Below, piece by piece: positions 25,581 through 35,237 of a stretch of DNA of 64,000 nucleotides. The notes below the pieces were generated by a model, which saw only the letters and a list, made by a program, of their open reading frames with translations, ran no database searches and had not been told where the DNA came from. The position numbers were made by a program, and so were the translations under genes. The stretch comes from Pseudomonas sp. GGS8. Its GTDB lineage: Bacteria; Pseudomonadota; Gammaproteobacteria; Pseudomonadales; Pseudomonadaceae. The stretch lies in assembly GCF_024168645.1 (NCBI RefSeq), contig NZ_JALJWF010000001.1, positions 3,785,501-3,849,500 of the forward strand. Direction: 5' to 3'. How positions within the stretch are numbered: position 1 is the first letter of the stretch; each line of letters opens with the position of its first letter.

Positions 25581-26747
25581 ATGGCTTTTTCCGAACGTGT
25601 CTCGCGCCTTAAAAGTTCTTTGATCCGTGAAATCCTCGCTGCCGCCCAGCGCCCGGAAGTGATGTCGTTCGCCGGCGGCTTGCCGGCCGAAGCCATGCTG
25701 CCGAAAGTCGAGTGGGCGGACATGCCGCTATCCATGGGGCAATACGGTATGAGCGAAGGCGAGCCGGCACTGCGTGAAGCGTTGGCGGCCGAAGCCCGGG
25801 CGTTGGGCGTGCCGTGCGAGGCGAGTCAGGTGCTGGTGGTCAGCGGTTCGCAACAAACCCTCGATCTGGCGGCCAAGCTCCACATCGACAAAGGCACCGA
25901 AATCCTGCTCGAAGCGCCGACCTACCTGGCGGCGTTGCAGATTTTTCAGCTGTTTGGCGCCGATTGCATTACCGTCTCGCTGGAGGCCGATGGCCCGAAT
26001 CTGGCGCAACTGCGCAGTCGTCTGGAACAACACAAGCCAGCGTTCATCTATCTGATTCCGACGTTTCAGAATCCGTCGGCGGTGCGTTACAGCGAAGCCA
26101 AGCGCGACGCGGTGGCAGCGTTGCTCGACGAATTCGGCGTGACCCTGATCGAAGACGAACCTTACCGTGAACTGACCTTCGACGGCGGCAGGGCCACGCC
26201 GATCGTCAGCCGCTTGACCAAGGCCAGCTGGATCTACACCGGCACCGTGTCGAAAACCCTGCTGCCGGGCCTGCGGGTCGGTTATCTGATTGCCAGTGCG
26301 GACCTGTTTCCGCATTTGTTGCGACTCAAGCAATCGGCCGATTTGCACACCAACCGCATCGGGCAGTGGCAAGCGCTGCAATGGATCGGCACTGAAAAAT
26401 ATCAGCAGCACCTGAGCGAGTTGCGGGACTTCTACCGGGTTCGTCGGGATGCGTTCCAGTCAGCACTTGAAAGGCACTTTTGCGATCTGGCGGATTGGAA
26501 TGTGCCGCAGGGCGGGCTGTTTTTCTGGCTGACGCTCAAGCAGCCGCTGGATACCCGCACGTTGCTCAAGGCTGCGCTGGCAGCCGATGTGGCGTTCATG
26601 CCGGGCGAACCGTTTTTTCCTGAGCCGGACAATAATCTCGGTCATCTGCGGCTGAACTTCAGCCACATCGACCCGGCGCGGCTGGACGAAGGGCTCAAGC
26701 GATTGGCGGCGGTGGTGCGTCAGGCCCAGGCGGCAGAAGCAGCCTGA
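25581..26747 (+). CDS. PLP-dependent aminotransferase, class I/II
   Basis: The 388-residue enzyme has the fold-type I features: SGSQQTLDLAAKL, PTFQNPSAVRYS, EDEPYRELTF and the PLP lysine in TVSKTLLPGLRVGYL. It resembles the LysN / 2-aminoadipate and aromatic aminotransferase group; the substrate is not certain. The ATG at 25581 (MAFSERVSRLKSS) is preferred; a TTG at 25542 would add 13 residues that look like leader sequence and overlap the possible operator. Regulation by the divergent MarR protein is likely. Confidence 0.9.
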   Translation: MAFSERVSRLKSSLIREILAAAQRPEVMSFAGGLPAEAMLPKVEWADMPLSMGQYGMSEGEPALREALAAEARALGVPCEASQVLVVSGSQQTLDLAAKLHIDKGTEILLEAPTYLAALQIFQLFGADCITVSLEADGPNLAQLRSRLEQHKPAFIYLIPTFQNPSAVRYSEAKRDAVAALLDEFGVTLIEDEPYRELTFDGGRATPIVSRLTKASWIYTGTVSKTLLPGLRVGYLIASADLFPHLLRLKQSADLHTNRIGQWQALQWIGTEKYQQHLSELRDFYRVRRDAFQSALERHFCDLADWNVPQGGLFFWLTLKQPLDTRTLLKAALAADVAFMPGEPFFPEPDNNLGHLRLNFSHIDPARLDEGLKRLAAVVRQAQAAEAA

Positions 26748-26762
26748 CGGCAGAAACAAATA

Positions 26763-26789
26763 AACCGGCCATGGGCCGGTTTATTTTTG
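26763..26789 (+). terminator. Terminator after the aminotransferase gene
   Basis: AAACCGGCC-ATG-GGCCGGTTT is a 9-bp perfect stem followed by ATTTTTGT. Confidence 0.8.
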
Positions 26790-26818
26790 TCTGAAGTTTG
26801 TGGTGGCTGTTCTGGCCT

Positions 26819-26913
26819 CATCGCGGGCAAGCCCGCTCCCACAGTGGATCTGTTTTAAACACAGATCCCATTTACTCTACAAATCCCTGTGGGAGCGGGC
26901 TTGCCCGCGATGG
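26819..26913. repeat. REP pair (REPIN), family A
   Basis: ATCGCGGGCAAGCCCGCTCC and GTGGGAGCGGGCTTGCCCGC flank about 45 bases between convergent genes. Confidence 0.92.
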
Positions 26914-26938
26914 CGCCGGTCGAAACACCACAAAACCA

Positions 26939-27310
26939 TCAGACCGCAGCAAACCGCTTATCCAGATAATCAATGATCACCTTGGACTCATACATCCAGG
27001 TGGTCTGGCCATTTTCTTCGATGCGCAGGCACGGCACCTTGATCTTGCCACCTTGCTGCAGCAGGGCCTGGCGATCCTGTTCGCTGTTCTTGGCATCGCG
27101 CAAGGCCACCGGAACGTTCAGGCGACGCAGGGTGCGGCGGGTTTTCACGCAGAACGGGCAGGCGTGGAACTGATACAGCGTCAGGTCCTTGGCGGCCGCT
27201 TCGACCTGGGCCTGAGCGGCGGCGGGGCGCTGCTTCTTGCCTGGACGGGTGATGAAGTCGATGAAGATGATCAGTTGGCCGAGGCCGACACGAAGCGCTT
27301 TGACGAACAC
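26939..27310 (-). CDS. Glutaredoxin / GST N-terminal domain protein
   Basis: The 123-residue protein has an N-terminal hydrophobic helix (about residues 5-20) followed by a thioredoxin-fold domain with the dithiol motif CPFC at residues 51-54 and KVPCLRIEE, containing the cis-proline. It should reduce disulfides or bind glutathione, perhaps tethered to the membrane. The start is GTG at 27310 with GAGAG upstream. It lies just downstream of folE with a terminator between. Confidence 0.85.
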   Translation of the reverse strand: MFVKALRVGLGQLIIFIDFITRPGKKQRPAAAQAQVEAAAKDLTLYQFHACPFCVKTRRTLRRLNVPVALRDAKNSEQDRQALLQQGGKIKVPCLRIEENGQTTWMYESKVIIDYLDKRFAAV

Positions 27311-27368
27311 GGTATAAGTCTCTCAGGGCAAACAGAAGGCGCGCAGCTTACCTGATTTTTCGCAGGCG

Positions 27369-27399
27369 AAAAAAAACCGGCGATCAGTGCCGGTTTTCT
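27369..27399 (-). terminator. Terminator after folE (possibly bidirectional)
   Basis: AAAACCGGC and GCCGGTTTT form a 9-bp stem with a 7-base loop; on the minus strand it is followed by TTTT and then TCGCC. Confidence 0.85.
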
Positions 27400-27411
27400 T
27401 CGTGCTGCGAA

Positions 27412-27957
27412 TTACTTGATCAGGCTGAGAAACTCGCTGCGGGTGGCCGCGTTTTCGCGGAACTCACCGAGCATCACCGAGGTGATCATCGTCGAATTCT
27501 GTTTCTCCACGCCGCGCATCATCATGCACATGTGCTTGGCCTCAATCACCACAGCCACGCCCAAGGCGCCGGTGACTTGCTGCACCGCGTCGGCGATTTG
27601 CCGGCTGAGGTTTTCCTGGATCTGCAGGCGACGGGCGTACATATCGACGATCCGCGCGACTTTCGACAGGCCCAAGACCTTACCGCTCGGAATATAGGCA
27701 ACATGCGCCTTGCCGATGAACGGCAGCAGGTGATGCTCGCACAACGAGTAGAGCTCGATGTCCTTGACCAGCACCATCTCGCTGTTGTCGGAGCTGAACA
27801 AGGCACCGTTGGTGACCTCTTCCAGTGTCTGCTCATAACCGCGGCAGAGGTACTGCATGGCTTTGGCGGCACGTTTTGGCGTGTCGAGCAGGCCCTCGCG
27901 GGACACGTCCTCGCCCAATTGGCCGAGAATCGCGGTGTAATTCTGTTCCAGGGACAT
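27412..27957 (-). CDS. folE: GTP cyclohydrolase I
   Basis: The 181-residue enzyme has the type I motifs: [39 protein letters not shown] and [11 protein letters not shown], carrying the zinc ligands (Cys and His of CEHH, Cys of HMCM). It converts GTP to dihydroneopterin triphosphate, first step of folate and pterin synthesis. Pseudomonads often encode more than one folE paralogue, so this may not be the only copy. Confidence 0.96.
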   Translation of the reverse strand: MSLEQNYTAILGQLGEDVSREGLLDTPKRAAKAMQYLCRGYEQTLEEVTNGALFSSDNSEMVLVKDIELYSLCEHHLLPFIGKAHVAYIPSGKVLGLSKVARIVDMYARRLQIQENLSRQIADAVQQVTGALGVAVVIEAKHMCMMMRGVEKQNSTMITSVMLGEFRENAATRSEFLSLIK

Positions 27958-28034
27958 GAAACTACCTGTGGGATTTTACGCAAAGGTCAAGGGTACGGTG
28001 GCAAACACGGCGCTGCAAGCGTGAAGCGACAGCT

Positions 28035-28592
28035 TTACTCGTCGCGACCTTCCATCATGGTTCGTTTGAGCATCACATAAACTGCTCCGGCGCCGCCATG
28101 TTTTGGCTGGCAGGAGGTGAAGCCGAGCACCTGTGGATGCTGACGCAGCCAAGTGTTGACGTGACTCTTGATCATCGGCCGCTTGCCGTCCAGCCGCACG
28201 GCTTTGCCGTGGGTGACGCGCACGCAGCGGATTTCGAATTTGGTTGCTTCAGCCAGAAACGCCCAGAGGGTTTCACGGGCCTTTTCCACGTTCATGCCAT
28301 GCAGGTCGAGGCTGCCTTCGAACGGTATCTGTCCGATCTTGAGCTTGCGCATCTGGCCTTCCTGAACACCGTCGCGCGCCCACATCAGCTCGTCTTCCGG
28401 GCCGACATCAATCACAAACTGATCGGACAGCCCGTCAACCGTGGTGGCATCGGTGCGCACGGTGGCAGCCTGGCGCAACTTGGCGATTTGCGCGCGGTCG
28501 GCCTTGGGTTTGCCGGTTTCGGCGCGATCGTGCTTGATCGGCTTGACGCCTTGGATCGCGCTTTTGAACAGGGAAAAATCGTCGTCTTGCAT
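28035..28592 (-). CDS. Smr domain protein
   Basis: The 185-residue protein has an N-terminal linker rich in Lys and Arg and a C-terminal Smr (small MutS-related) domain: LDLHGMNVEKARETLWAFL, VTHGKAV and the closing GGAGAVYVMLKR. Smr domains are nucleases or nucleic-acid binders; this stand-alone SmrA-like form is cytoplasmic. GGAGG precedes the ATG at 28592. It is upstream of folE on the same strand. Confidence 0.92.
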   Translation of the reverse strand: MQDDDFSLFKSAIQGVKPIKHDRAETGKPKADRAQIAKLRQAATVRTDATTVDGLSDQFVIDVGPEDELMWARDGVQEGQMRKLKIGQIPFEGSLDLHGMNVEKARETLWAFLAEATKFEIRCVRVTHGKAVRLDGKRPMIKSHVNTWLRQHPQVLGFTSCQPKHGGAGAVYVMLKRTMMEGRDE

Positions 28593-28650
28593 GTCAGCCT
28601 CCGCGAAGGGGGGCAGTTTACCCAAGTCGGAGCGCTATCCATAACAATTG

Positions 28651-28673
28651 AGGCCCGTCAAAACGCCGGGCCT
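28651..28673. other. Hairpin between Smr gene and small membrane protein gene
   Basis: AGGCCCG and CGGGCCT form a perfect 7-bp stem with a 9-base loop; a short TTTGATT follows on the plus strand only. Confidence 0.4.
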
Positions 28674-28678
28674 TTGAT

Positions 28679-28999
28679 TCAGTCGTGTTTTTTCATCAGG
28701 TGCGGGGCCATGTTCAGCTCTCGCGACTGGCGCGAACGGCGACGGCAGCGGCGCCATAGCAACACGCCGAGGTACAGCACGAACAGGCCCACCGCCAAAA
28801 TGATCGACGAGCCCAGCGGGCTGGCATTCAACTCGCCCAACGCCGGTGGCCGCCCCAACAGGCTGGCCGCGCCGGCCATCGCCAGCAATACACCGCACAT
28901 TGCCAGCAGGGCAGCGAACGCTGCGCCGAAACGAAATCGCCAGTTGCGTTGGCCCTTGGGCCGCAAGCGGCGTGCATCAAAACCATCGGATAACTTCAT
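28679..28999 (-). CDS. Conserved two-span membrane protein, unknown function
   Basis: The 106-residue protein starts MKLSDGFDARRLRPKGQRNW, has two hydrophobic segments (around residues 25-45 and 65-82) and a basic Arg-rich tail (LLWRRCRRRSRQSRE). GAAGG precedes the ATG. No family is recognised. It sits on the same strand as the Smr gene. Confidence 0.7.
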   Translation of the reverse strand: MKLSDGFDARRLRPKGQRNWRFRFGAAFAALLAMCGVLLAMAGAASLLGRPPALGELNASPLGSSIILAVGLFVLYLGVLLWRRCRRRSRQSRELNMAPHLMKKHD

Positions 29000-29094
29000 T
29001 CCGACCTTCCTCAATGGGTATCGGCCCTTCGACCGGGAGTTGACCGGGATGTTCCTGAGGCTAGGGCAATTACGGCAAATGAGAGGCTTTTGCG

Positions 29095-29121
29095 GATGAG
29101 CGGCGGTATGGGCCGCTCATC
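29095..29121. terminator. Hairpin at the 3' end of the cysteine hydrolase gene
   Basis: GATGAGCGGC and GCCGCTCATC form a perfect 10-bp stem with a 7-base loop, just after the stop at 29131; there is no long T-tract. Confidence 0.55.
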
Positions 29122-29130
29122 GACGGTCGA

Positions 29131-29721
29131 TCAGATCAGATCGCGGGTCAGGGCGAGGGTAGCGAAGTTGTCCGCCATGATCGCCATTTCGGTCTGCTGA
29201 ACGTGTTCGGCGCTGAGGATCCCGCCCTTGCAAGGCAAATCCCGCGTCGCGCAGGCGTCTTCCACCAGGGTGCAGCGAAAGCCCAGGTTCTTCGCCGCGC
29301 GCACGGTGGTGCTGACGCTGGAGTGACTCATGAAACCGCAGACGATCAGGTCGAGCGAGCCCAGTTGTTGCAAGCGATCGTACAATTCGGTGCCGTGAAA
29401 CGCGCTTGGCAGCAACTTGCCGATGATGGTTTCGTCGCCCTGTGGCTCCAGGCCCGGGATGAACTCACCGCGTTCGCCCTGAGGATCGAACAGCCCGCCG
29501 ACGGTGCCGAGGTGACGCACGTGCACGATCGGCCGACCGGCTGCACGGGCAGCAGCCAGCAGGTTTTTGATGTTCGCGACGGCAGCATCCATGCCGCTCA
29601 GGGCGAGAGGACCACTGAGGTATTCTTTCTGGGCATCGATGATGACAAGGGTCGCGTGACCCAGATTGGCCGCTGCATAACCACGGCCGCTGAGTTGAAA
29701 CATCGTTTTTGGAACGGACAT
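29131..29721 (-). CDS. Isochorismatase-like cysteine hydrolase
   Basis: The 196-residue protein has the family catalytic triad context: Asp in LVIIDAQKEYLSG, Lys in GDETIIGKLLPS and the nucleophilic Cys in DLIVCGFMSHSSV. Members hydrolyse isochorismate, nicotinamide or related amides; the substrate here is open. AAGGAG lies upstream of the ATG at 29721. It is divergent from prmB. Confidence 0.9.
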   Translation of the reverse strand: MSVPKTMFQLSGRGYAAANLGHATLVIIDAQKEYLSGPLALSGMDAAVANIKNLLAAARAAGRPIVHVRHLGTVGGLFDPQGERGEFIPGLEPQGDETIIGKLLPSAFHGTELYDRLQQLGSLDLIVCGFMSHSSVSTTVRAAKNLGFRCTLVEDACATRDLPCKGGILSAEHVQQTEMAIMADNFATLALTRDLI

Positions 29722-29924
29722 TCTGGGGCTCCTTCGGGTGGGGCTTTTGCGACATTGTCCTCTGGCTGAGCGCTTCTGTGAATCGCTACCATCGTAGGCA
29801 CCGCCGTTGTTGGCTCGCAGCCTCGTCAAGATACTCGTTCTGTTCAATAGCCTGCTGAAAAAATAGAAGAGTCCTACATCTGATCCGGTGTTTTTCCTGC
29901 GTCGTCGCGGCGCCTTTTGGCTGT

Positions 29925-29930
29925 TAGAAT
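29925..29930 (+). promoter_or_regulatory. Candidate -10 element for prmB
   Basis: TAGAAT lies 30 bp before the prmB start. The -35 region is not convincing. Confidence 0.3.
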
Positions 29931-29959
29931 CGTCAGTCGTTTTTTCTGGAGTTTACCCC

Positions 29960-30868
29960 GTGATCACTTCCCGACTTCGTACCCTGCGTGACCATATCCG
30001 TTGGGCCGTCAGCCGCTTCCATGGGGAGGATCTGTTTTTCGGCCATGGGACCGACAACGCCTGGGACGAAGCCCGTCAACTGGTGTTGGGGGCACTGCAC
30101 TTGCCGTGGGAAATCGCCGACAGCTACCTGGACTGCCGTCTGGAAGATGACGAGCTGGTCAATTTGCAGCGCTTGCTCAAGCGCCGTATCGAAGAACGCA
30201 TTCCGACCGCTTACCTATTGGGCGAAGCCTGGTTCTGTGGCTTGTCATTCATCGTCGACGAACGCGTACTGATCCCGCGTTCGCCGATTGGCGAGCTGAT
30301 CGAAAAGCGTTTCGAGCCGTGGCTCGGTGCCGAACCTGCACGCATTCTCGACCTGTGCACCGGTTCCGGTTGCATCGGCATCGCCTGTGCCTATGAGTTC
30401 CAGAATGCAGAAGTGGTTTTGGCCGACCTATCGTTCGAAGCGCTGGAAGTGGCTAACCAGAACATCGAGCGCCACGGTGTCGACGAGCGCGTGTTCACCG
30501 TTCAGGGTGATGGTTTCGATGGTTTGCCAGGGCAACGTTTCGACCTGATCGTGTCGAACCCGCCTTACGTCGATGCGGAAGATTTCGCCGACATGCCGGA
30601 CGAATATCAACACGAACCCGAGCTGGGCCTGGCCTGTGGCGACGACGGTTTGAACCTGGTACGCCGCATGCTCGCCGAAGCGGCGGATCATCTGACCGAG
30701 AAGGGTTTGTTGATTGTCGAAGTGGGTAACAGCCAGGTTCACGTCGAGGCGCTGTACCCGGAAGTCGATTTCGCCTGGCTGGAGTTCGAGCGCGGTGGGC
30801 ATGGGGTGTTCATGCTGACAGCGGAGCAGTGCCGCGATCATCAGGCGCTGTTCGCTTCTCGCGTCTGA
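29960..30868 (+). CDS. prmB: Ribosomal protein L3 N5-glutamine methyltransferase
   Basis: The 302-residue SAM-dependent methyltransferase has the glutamine-binding motif NPPYVD and the SAM motif [14 protein letters not shown], preceded by the PrmB-type N-terminal helical domain. It methylates Gln in ribosomal protein L3. I chose the GTG at 29960 ([14 protein letters not shown] follows) with GGAG 10 bases upstream; the frame open to 29888 contains the promoter. Closeness to aroC is the usual pseudomonad order. Confidence 0.94.
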   Translation: MITSRLRTLRDHIRWAVSRFHGEDLFFGHGTDNAWDEARQLVLGALHLPWEIADSYLDCRLEDDELVNLQRLLKRRIEERIPTAYLLGEAWFCGLSFIVDERVLIPRSPIGELIEKRFEPWLGAEPARILDLCTGSGCIGIACAYEFQNAEVVLADLSFEALEVANQNIERHGVDERVFTVQGDGFDGLPGQRFDLIVSNPPYVDAEDFADMPDEYQHEPELGLACGDDGLNLVRRMLAEAADHLTEKGLLIVEVGNSQVHVEALYPEVDFAWLEFERGGHGVFMLTAEQCRDHQALFASRV

Positions 30869-30879
30869 CCTGAGAAAGC

Positions 30880-30971
30880 CATCGCGGGCAAGCCCGCTCC
30901 CACAGGTTTAGTGTGCGCCCATTGTTTGGGTACGACACAAAACCTGTGGGAGCGTGGCTTGCCCGCGATGG
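30880..30971. repeat. REP pair (REPIN), family A
   Basis: ATCGCGGGCAAGCCCGCTCC and GTGGGAGCGTGGCTTGCCCG (one inserted T) flank about 40 bases between convergent genes. Confidence 0.9.
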
Positions 30972-30992
30972 CCGCGCCGCGGTCTCGGATCT

Positions 30993-31784
30993 TTACCGAT
31001 GCGTGGCAATCCAGATCAACAATCCTGCCTGAAACACCGCAAACGCCACCAGACAGGTAATGGTAAAACGCAGCCCGGCGTCTTCACGCTTGTACTTGCT
31101 AACCTTTTCTTCGTGCTTCTTGAGTTTGACTTCCTGCTCCGCCAGGTTCTGCTCGGCTTGCTGGAGCATCTGCGCAGCTTCGAGGATTTCCACCTGTTGC
31201 AGCTTTTCGCTGTTCCAGTCGCCCAGCAGATCACCGACCTGAACCTCTTTAACGCTGCCCTTCAAATGCTGGGCATCGGCGTAGACCACGTCAAAACCGT
31301 GCACCCGCAGAAAGTGATCGCGGCGCAGGCGGGTGTCTTCGTTCAACGCGTCCTTGTTGTTCAGGTCGGTGCCGTCGACGGTGTAGGCGGGCCATCTCTT
31401 CTTCGCCCACGTGACGCCCTGAGAGGCCATATAGCGCCCGATGCCACGGTTCATCGGCTCGATCTGCAAGCCGCTTTCTGGCCCGAAGTGCACGCGTTTG
31501 GCGGCGTGATCGACCCACACGTCCAAATGATTCTGTTCTTTGCGTACCCGTTGGCCTGGCAGCTTGATGGCCATGCGCAGCAGGCTGTGCTCCTTGCTGT
31601 TGCGTTCGGCGTAACCGAACTCGACAAAGCGCAACGGCCGGCCGCCGGTGTTACGGTCGGTTTGCAGCGGCGCCAGGCGGAGCATTTTGTGGTGCTCGAC
31701 GTGGACGTCCGCCCACGGCAGCTCGACCGCTGGCGGTGTGTCTTTTTCAGCGGTGGAGTCGGGTGAAGTCTGGGTATCAGTCAT
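30993..31784 (-). CDS. Conserved protein with coiled coil and C-terminal membrane anchor
   Basis: The 263-residue protein has a mixed N-terminal domain of about 190 residues, a coiled coil rich in Glu, Lys and Gln (roughly residues 195-235, EAAQMLQQAEQNLAEQEVKL) and a single C-terminal hydrophobic segment (FTITCLVAFAVFQAGLLIWI). This looks like a tail-anchored inner-membrane protein facing the cytoplasm. I do not recognise the family or function. The ATG at 31784 was taken; the frame continues to 31823. Confidence 0.75.
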   Translation of the reverse strand: MTDTQTSPDSTAEKDTPPAVELPWADVHVEHHKMLRLAPLQTDRNTGGRPLRFVEFGYAERNSKEHSLLRMAIKLPGQRVRKEQNHLDVWVDHAAKRVHFGPESGLQIEPMNRGIGRYMASQGVTWAKKRWPAYTVDGTDLNNKDALNEDTRLRRDHFLRVHGFDVVYADAQHLKGSVKEVQVGDLLGDWNSEKLQQVEILEAAQMLQQAEQNLAEQEVKLKKHEEKVSKYKREDAGLRFTITCLVAFAVFQAGLLIWIATHR

Positions 31785-31881
31785 AACGGCGAGATCCTGT
31801 CCAAGCCCTGTGCCGCCAGTCATAGCGCTGGCGACAAAGGCTTATCGGCCGTTTTTTTCAGGACTGGAGGGCAAGCAGTGC

Positions 31882-32835
31882 TTAACGGGTGCCAAGTCCG
31901 TCAATAAACCCGAGGATTCGCGTACCCAGCTCGGCTGCCAGCGGCAATTGCGGATCTTTATAGGAGGCCAATTGCCGCTTAACGTCGTTAGGCACGATGC
32001 GCATCACATGGTTCATGCCTTCGATCAGTGCCAGTTCGGCGTCCGGTTTGGCGGCTTTGAGCGCCCTGGCGTCACCCACGCCGACCTGGATGTCGTTGCT
32101 GCCCTGAATGATCAGTGCCGGCATCTTCAGTTTGGCGAAGGCGGCTGCCGGGTCCTGGTGGAACAGTGAAATCAGGTACGGCTGCACGCTGGGGCGGAAA
32201 ATCACCTGCAACTGCGGCGGCACGTTGTCGTCAGTGTGGCCGGCCTTGAGGCTGTCGAGCAGTTCATTGCTGCGCAGCATCAAGGCCGGTGGCAGGCGAT
32301 TGCTCAACTGCTGGCGCAGCACCTGATCGATCGGCCGGGCGCTGCCGGACATGGAAATTACCGCCGCAGCGTCGACACTTGGCGCCGCCAGGCTGGCAAT
32401 CAACGCACCTTCGCTGTGGCCCAGCAAAATCAGTTTGCCCAGGCGCGGATCGGCCTTGAGCTTCTGCCCCCAGGCCACGGCATCGGCCACATAGGCTTCC
32501 ACCGACAGATTGCGTTCGTCTGGTGTAGCCGCAAGGCTCGCCGCCACGCCGCGCTTGTCGTAACGCACACTGGCAATGTTGTGTTTGGCAAGTACCCAGG
32601 CCAGCCGTTTGAGGCTGTCGTTGCGTCCGCCATCGGGGTTGTTTCCGTCACGGTCCGTAGGACCGGAGCCGGAAATGATCAGGACAACCGGTACCGGTGT
32701 GTCGGACTTGGGCAGCAACAGCGAGCCGAAAAGCTCGCCGTTGCCGGTGTCCAGGGTGATCGGGCGTTGCAGGACGGTGGCCTGTACAAAACCGGTAAAC
32801 AGGGTAAGGCTCAAGGCTAGAACTCGCAGCATCAT
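31882..32835 (-). CDS. Secreted alpha/beta hydrolase
   Basis: The 317-residue precursor has a signal peptide (MMLRVLALSLTLFTGFVQA) and an alpha/beta hydrolase fold with an oxyanion region ISGSGPTDRDGN, nucleophile elbow GHSEGA, a late Asp in GSNDIQVGVGD and His in EGMNHVMR. Family members are periplasmic esterases or dienelactone-hydrolase-like enzymes; the substrate is unknown. It is divergent from aroC. Confidence 0.88.
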   Translation of the reverse strand: MMLRVLALSLTLFTGFVQATVLQRPITLDTGNGELFGSLLLPKSDTPVPVVLIISGSGPTDRDGNNPDGGRNDSLKRLAWVLAKHNIASVRYDKRGVAASLAATPDERNLSVEAYVADAVAWGQKLKADPRLGKLILLGHSEGALIASLAAPSVDAAAVISMSGSARPIDQVLRQQLSNRLPPALMLRSNELLDSLKAGHTDDNVPPQLQVIFRPSVQPYLISLFHQDPAAAFAKLKMPALIIQGSNDIQVGVGDARALKAAKPDAELALIEGMNHVMRIVPNDVKRQLASYKDPQLPLAAELGTRILGFIDGLGTR

Positions 32836-32914
32836 CACGCCATCATCAACAAGGTGCCGGTTGGACTCGCAGGCACCCATAAGGTTCGAGGATGAACTAG
32901 TCGGGTAGCCTGCG

Positions 32915-32920
32915 TATACT
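32915..32920 (+). promoter_or_regulatory. Candidate -10 element for aroC
   Basis: TATACT lies 45 bp before the aroC start, with a weak ATGAAC 17 bp further upstream, and a G+C-rich GGCGCGC downstream. Confidence 0.4.
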
Positions 32921-32965
32921 GGCGCGCATTATGTATTTTGGGTTCGATTTCACGGAGCGTCCTGC

Positions 32966-34057
32966 ATGTCCGGCAATACTTACGGCAAGCTGTTCACTGT
33001 CACCACCGCGGGCGAAAGCCATGGCCCGGCGTTGGTCGCCATTGTCGATGGCTGCCCGCCGGGCCTGGAGATCTCTCTTGAGGACCTGCAGCGCGACCTG
33101 GACCGGCGCAAGCCCGGCACCAGCCGCCACACCACCCAGCGCCAGGAAGCCGACGAAGTCGAAATCCTCTCCGGCGTGTTCGAAGGGCGCACCACCGGTT
33201 GTGCCATCGGTCTGTTGATCCGCAACACCGACCAGAAGTCCAAGGACTACTCGGCGATCAAAGACCTGTTCCGCCCGGCCCACGCCGACTACACCTACCA
33301 CCACAAATACGGTGAGCGCGATTACCGCGGCGGCGGTCGCAGTTCGGCCCGTGAAACCGCCATGCGCGTAGCCGCCGGCGCAATTGCCAAAAAATACCTG
33401 GCCACCCAAGGCATCGTCATTCGTGGCTACATGAGCCAGCTCGGCCCGATCGAAATCCTGTTCAAGACCTGGGATTCGGTGGAAGAGAACGCTTTCTTCA
33501 GCCCCGACCCGGACAAAGTGCCGGAGCTGGAAGCCTATATGGACCAGTTGCGTCGGGACCAGGATTCGGTCGGCGCGAAGATCACCGTGGTCGCCGAAGG
33601 CGTGATGCCAGGCCTCGGCGAGCCAATCTTCGACCGCCTCGACGCTGAACTGGCCCACGCGCTGATGAGCATCAACGCGGTCAAGGGCGTGGAAATCGGC
33701 GCCGGTTTTGCCAGCATCGCCCAGCGCGGCACTGAACACCGCGATGAAATGACCCCGGAAGGTTTCCTCAGCAACAACGCCGGCGGCATTCTCGGTGGTA
33801 TCTCGTCGGGTCAGCCGATCGTTGCGCACCTGGCGCTCAAGCCTACATCGAGCATTACCACGCCGGGCCGTTCCATCGACATCCATGGCAACCCGGTGGA
33901 GGTTGTTACCAAGGGCCGTCACGACCCGTGCGTCGGCATCCGCGCCACACCAATCGCCGAAGCGATGATGGCCATCGTGCTGATGGACCACTTGCTGCGT
34001 CACCGCGGGCAGAACGCCGATGTGCGCGTGAGCACTCCGGTGTTGGGGCAGCTTTAA
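32966..34057 (+). CDS. aroC: Chorismate synthase
   Basis: The 363-residue enzyme has the three chorismate synthase signatures: [18 protein letters not shown] at the N-terminus, the [20 protein letters not shown] segment and the [17 protein letters not shown] segment near the end. It converts EPSP to chorismate using reduced FMN, last common step of aromatic synthesis. The start [10 protein letters not shown] is preceded by GGAG. Confidence 0.98.
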   Translation: MSGNTYGKLFTVTTAGESHGPALVAIVDGCPPGLEISLEDLQRDLDRRKPGTSRHTTQRQEADEVEILSGVFEGRTTGCAIGLLIRNTDQKSKDYSAIKDLFRPAHADYTYHHKYGERDYRGGGRSSARETAMRVAAGAIAKKYLATQGIVIRGYMSQLGPIEILFKTWDSVEENAFFSPDPDKVPELEAYMDQLRRDQDSVGAKITVVAEGVMPGLGEPIFDRLDAELAHALMSINAVKGVEIGAGFASIAQRGTEHRDEMTPEGFLSNNAGGILGGISSGQPIVAHLALKPTSSITTPGRSIDIHGNPVEVVTKGRHDPCVGIRATPIAEAMMAIVLMDHLLRHRGQNADVRVSTPVLGQL

Positions 34058-34085
34058 TGGTTGACCTGATAGCCGCTGCAGTCTG

Positions 34086-35237
34086 ATGGCAGCGGCGGCG
34101 CTCCCGTACTGGCGGCTCTCCAGTTTCTACCTGTTCTATTTCGCCTTGCTCGGTTCGACGGCGCCGTTTCTGGCGCTGTACTTCGATCATCTGGGCTTCA
34201 GTGCCGCACGCATTGGCGAATTAGTGGCGATTCCGATGCTGATGCGTTGCGTGGCGCCGAATATCTGGGGCTGGCTCGGTGACTACACCGGGCGACGGCT
34301 GGCCATCGTGCGTTTCGGCGCGGTGTGCACGCTGCTGACGTTCTCGCTGATTTTCGTCAGCAAGACCTACGCCTGGCTGGCGATGGTCATGGCCTTGCAC
34401 GCGTTCTTCTGGCACGCGGTGTTGCCGCAGTTCGAAGTCATCACCCTGGCGCACTTGCAGGGGCAGACGTCGCGCTACAGTCAGATTCGCCTGTGGGGTT
34501 CCATCGGTTTCATCATCACTGTGGTGGCGCTGGGCCGATTGTTCGAATGGCTGAGCCTCGATATTTACCCGGTGGCGCTGGTGCTGATCATGGCCGGGAT
34601 CGTCGTCAGCAGCTTGTGGGTGCCCAACGCGCAACCGGTTCAGGGTGAACGGTTGACCGGGGAGGGGTTCCTCCAGCAATTGCGCAGCCCCGGAGTGTTG
34701 GCGTTTTACGCGTGCGTGGCGCTGATGCAGATGAGTCACGGGCCGTATTACACCTTTCTGACCTTGCACCTTGAGCGACTCGGTTACAGTCGCGGGCTGA
34801 TCGGTATGCTCTGGGCGGTCGGTGTGGTCGCCGAAGTCTTGATGTTTCTGGCCATGAGCAAGATTCTCGCGCGCTTCTCGGTACGCCGGGTGCTGTTGGC
34901 GAGTTTCCTGCTGGCGGCCCTGCGCTGGCTGTTGCTTGGCTCGTTTGCCGAGTTCCTTTGGGTGTTGCTGTTCGCCCAGGTGCTGCACGCCGCCACCTTC
35001 GGCAGCTTTCACGCCGCTGCCATCCAGTTCGTGCAACGTAGCTTCGGCGCGCGTCAGCAAGGGCAGGGCCAAGCGCTATATGCCGCACTGGCCGGCACCG
35101 GCGGCGCACTGGGCGCGTTGTATTCCGGCTACAGCTGGAATGCCCTCGGCGCCACATTGACCTTTAGTATTGCCAGTCTCGCAGCCTTCGCCGCTGCCGT
35201 TATCATTGCCACACGTATGCAAGAGGACAGGCCATGA
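34086..35237 (+). CDS. MFS transporter (HcaT/phenylpropionate permease-like)
   Basis: The 383-residue protein has about 12 membrane spans and the MFS_1-like features (YFALLGSTAPFLALYFDHLG near the N-terminus, GDYTGRR loop between spans 2 and 3, RLWGSIGF). It resembles the PPP/HcaT group. Its stop overlaps the start of mtnB in an ATGA, so it is coupled to methionine salvage; a role in uptake of a methylthio-sugar or related compound is possible but unproved. Confidence 0.88.
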   Translation: MAAAALPYWRLSSFYLFYFALLGSTAPFLALYFDHLGFSAARIGELVAIPMLMRCVAPNIWGWLGDYTGRRLAIVRFGAVCTLLTFSLIFVSKTYAWLAMVMALHAFFWHAVLPQFEVITLAHLQGQTSRYSQIRLWGSIGFIITVVALGRLFEWLSLDIYPVALVLIMAGIVVSSLWVPNAQPVQGERLTGEGFLQQLRSPGVLAFYACVALMQMSHGPYYTFLTLHLERLGYSRGLIGMLWAVGVVAEVLMFLAMSKILARFSVRRVLLASFLLAALRWLLLGSFAEFLWVLLFAQVLHAATFGSFHAAAIQFVQRSFGARQQGQGQALYAALAGTGGALGALYSGYSWNALGATLTFSIASLAAFAAAVIIATRMQEDRP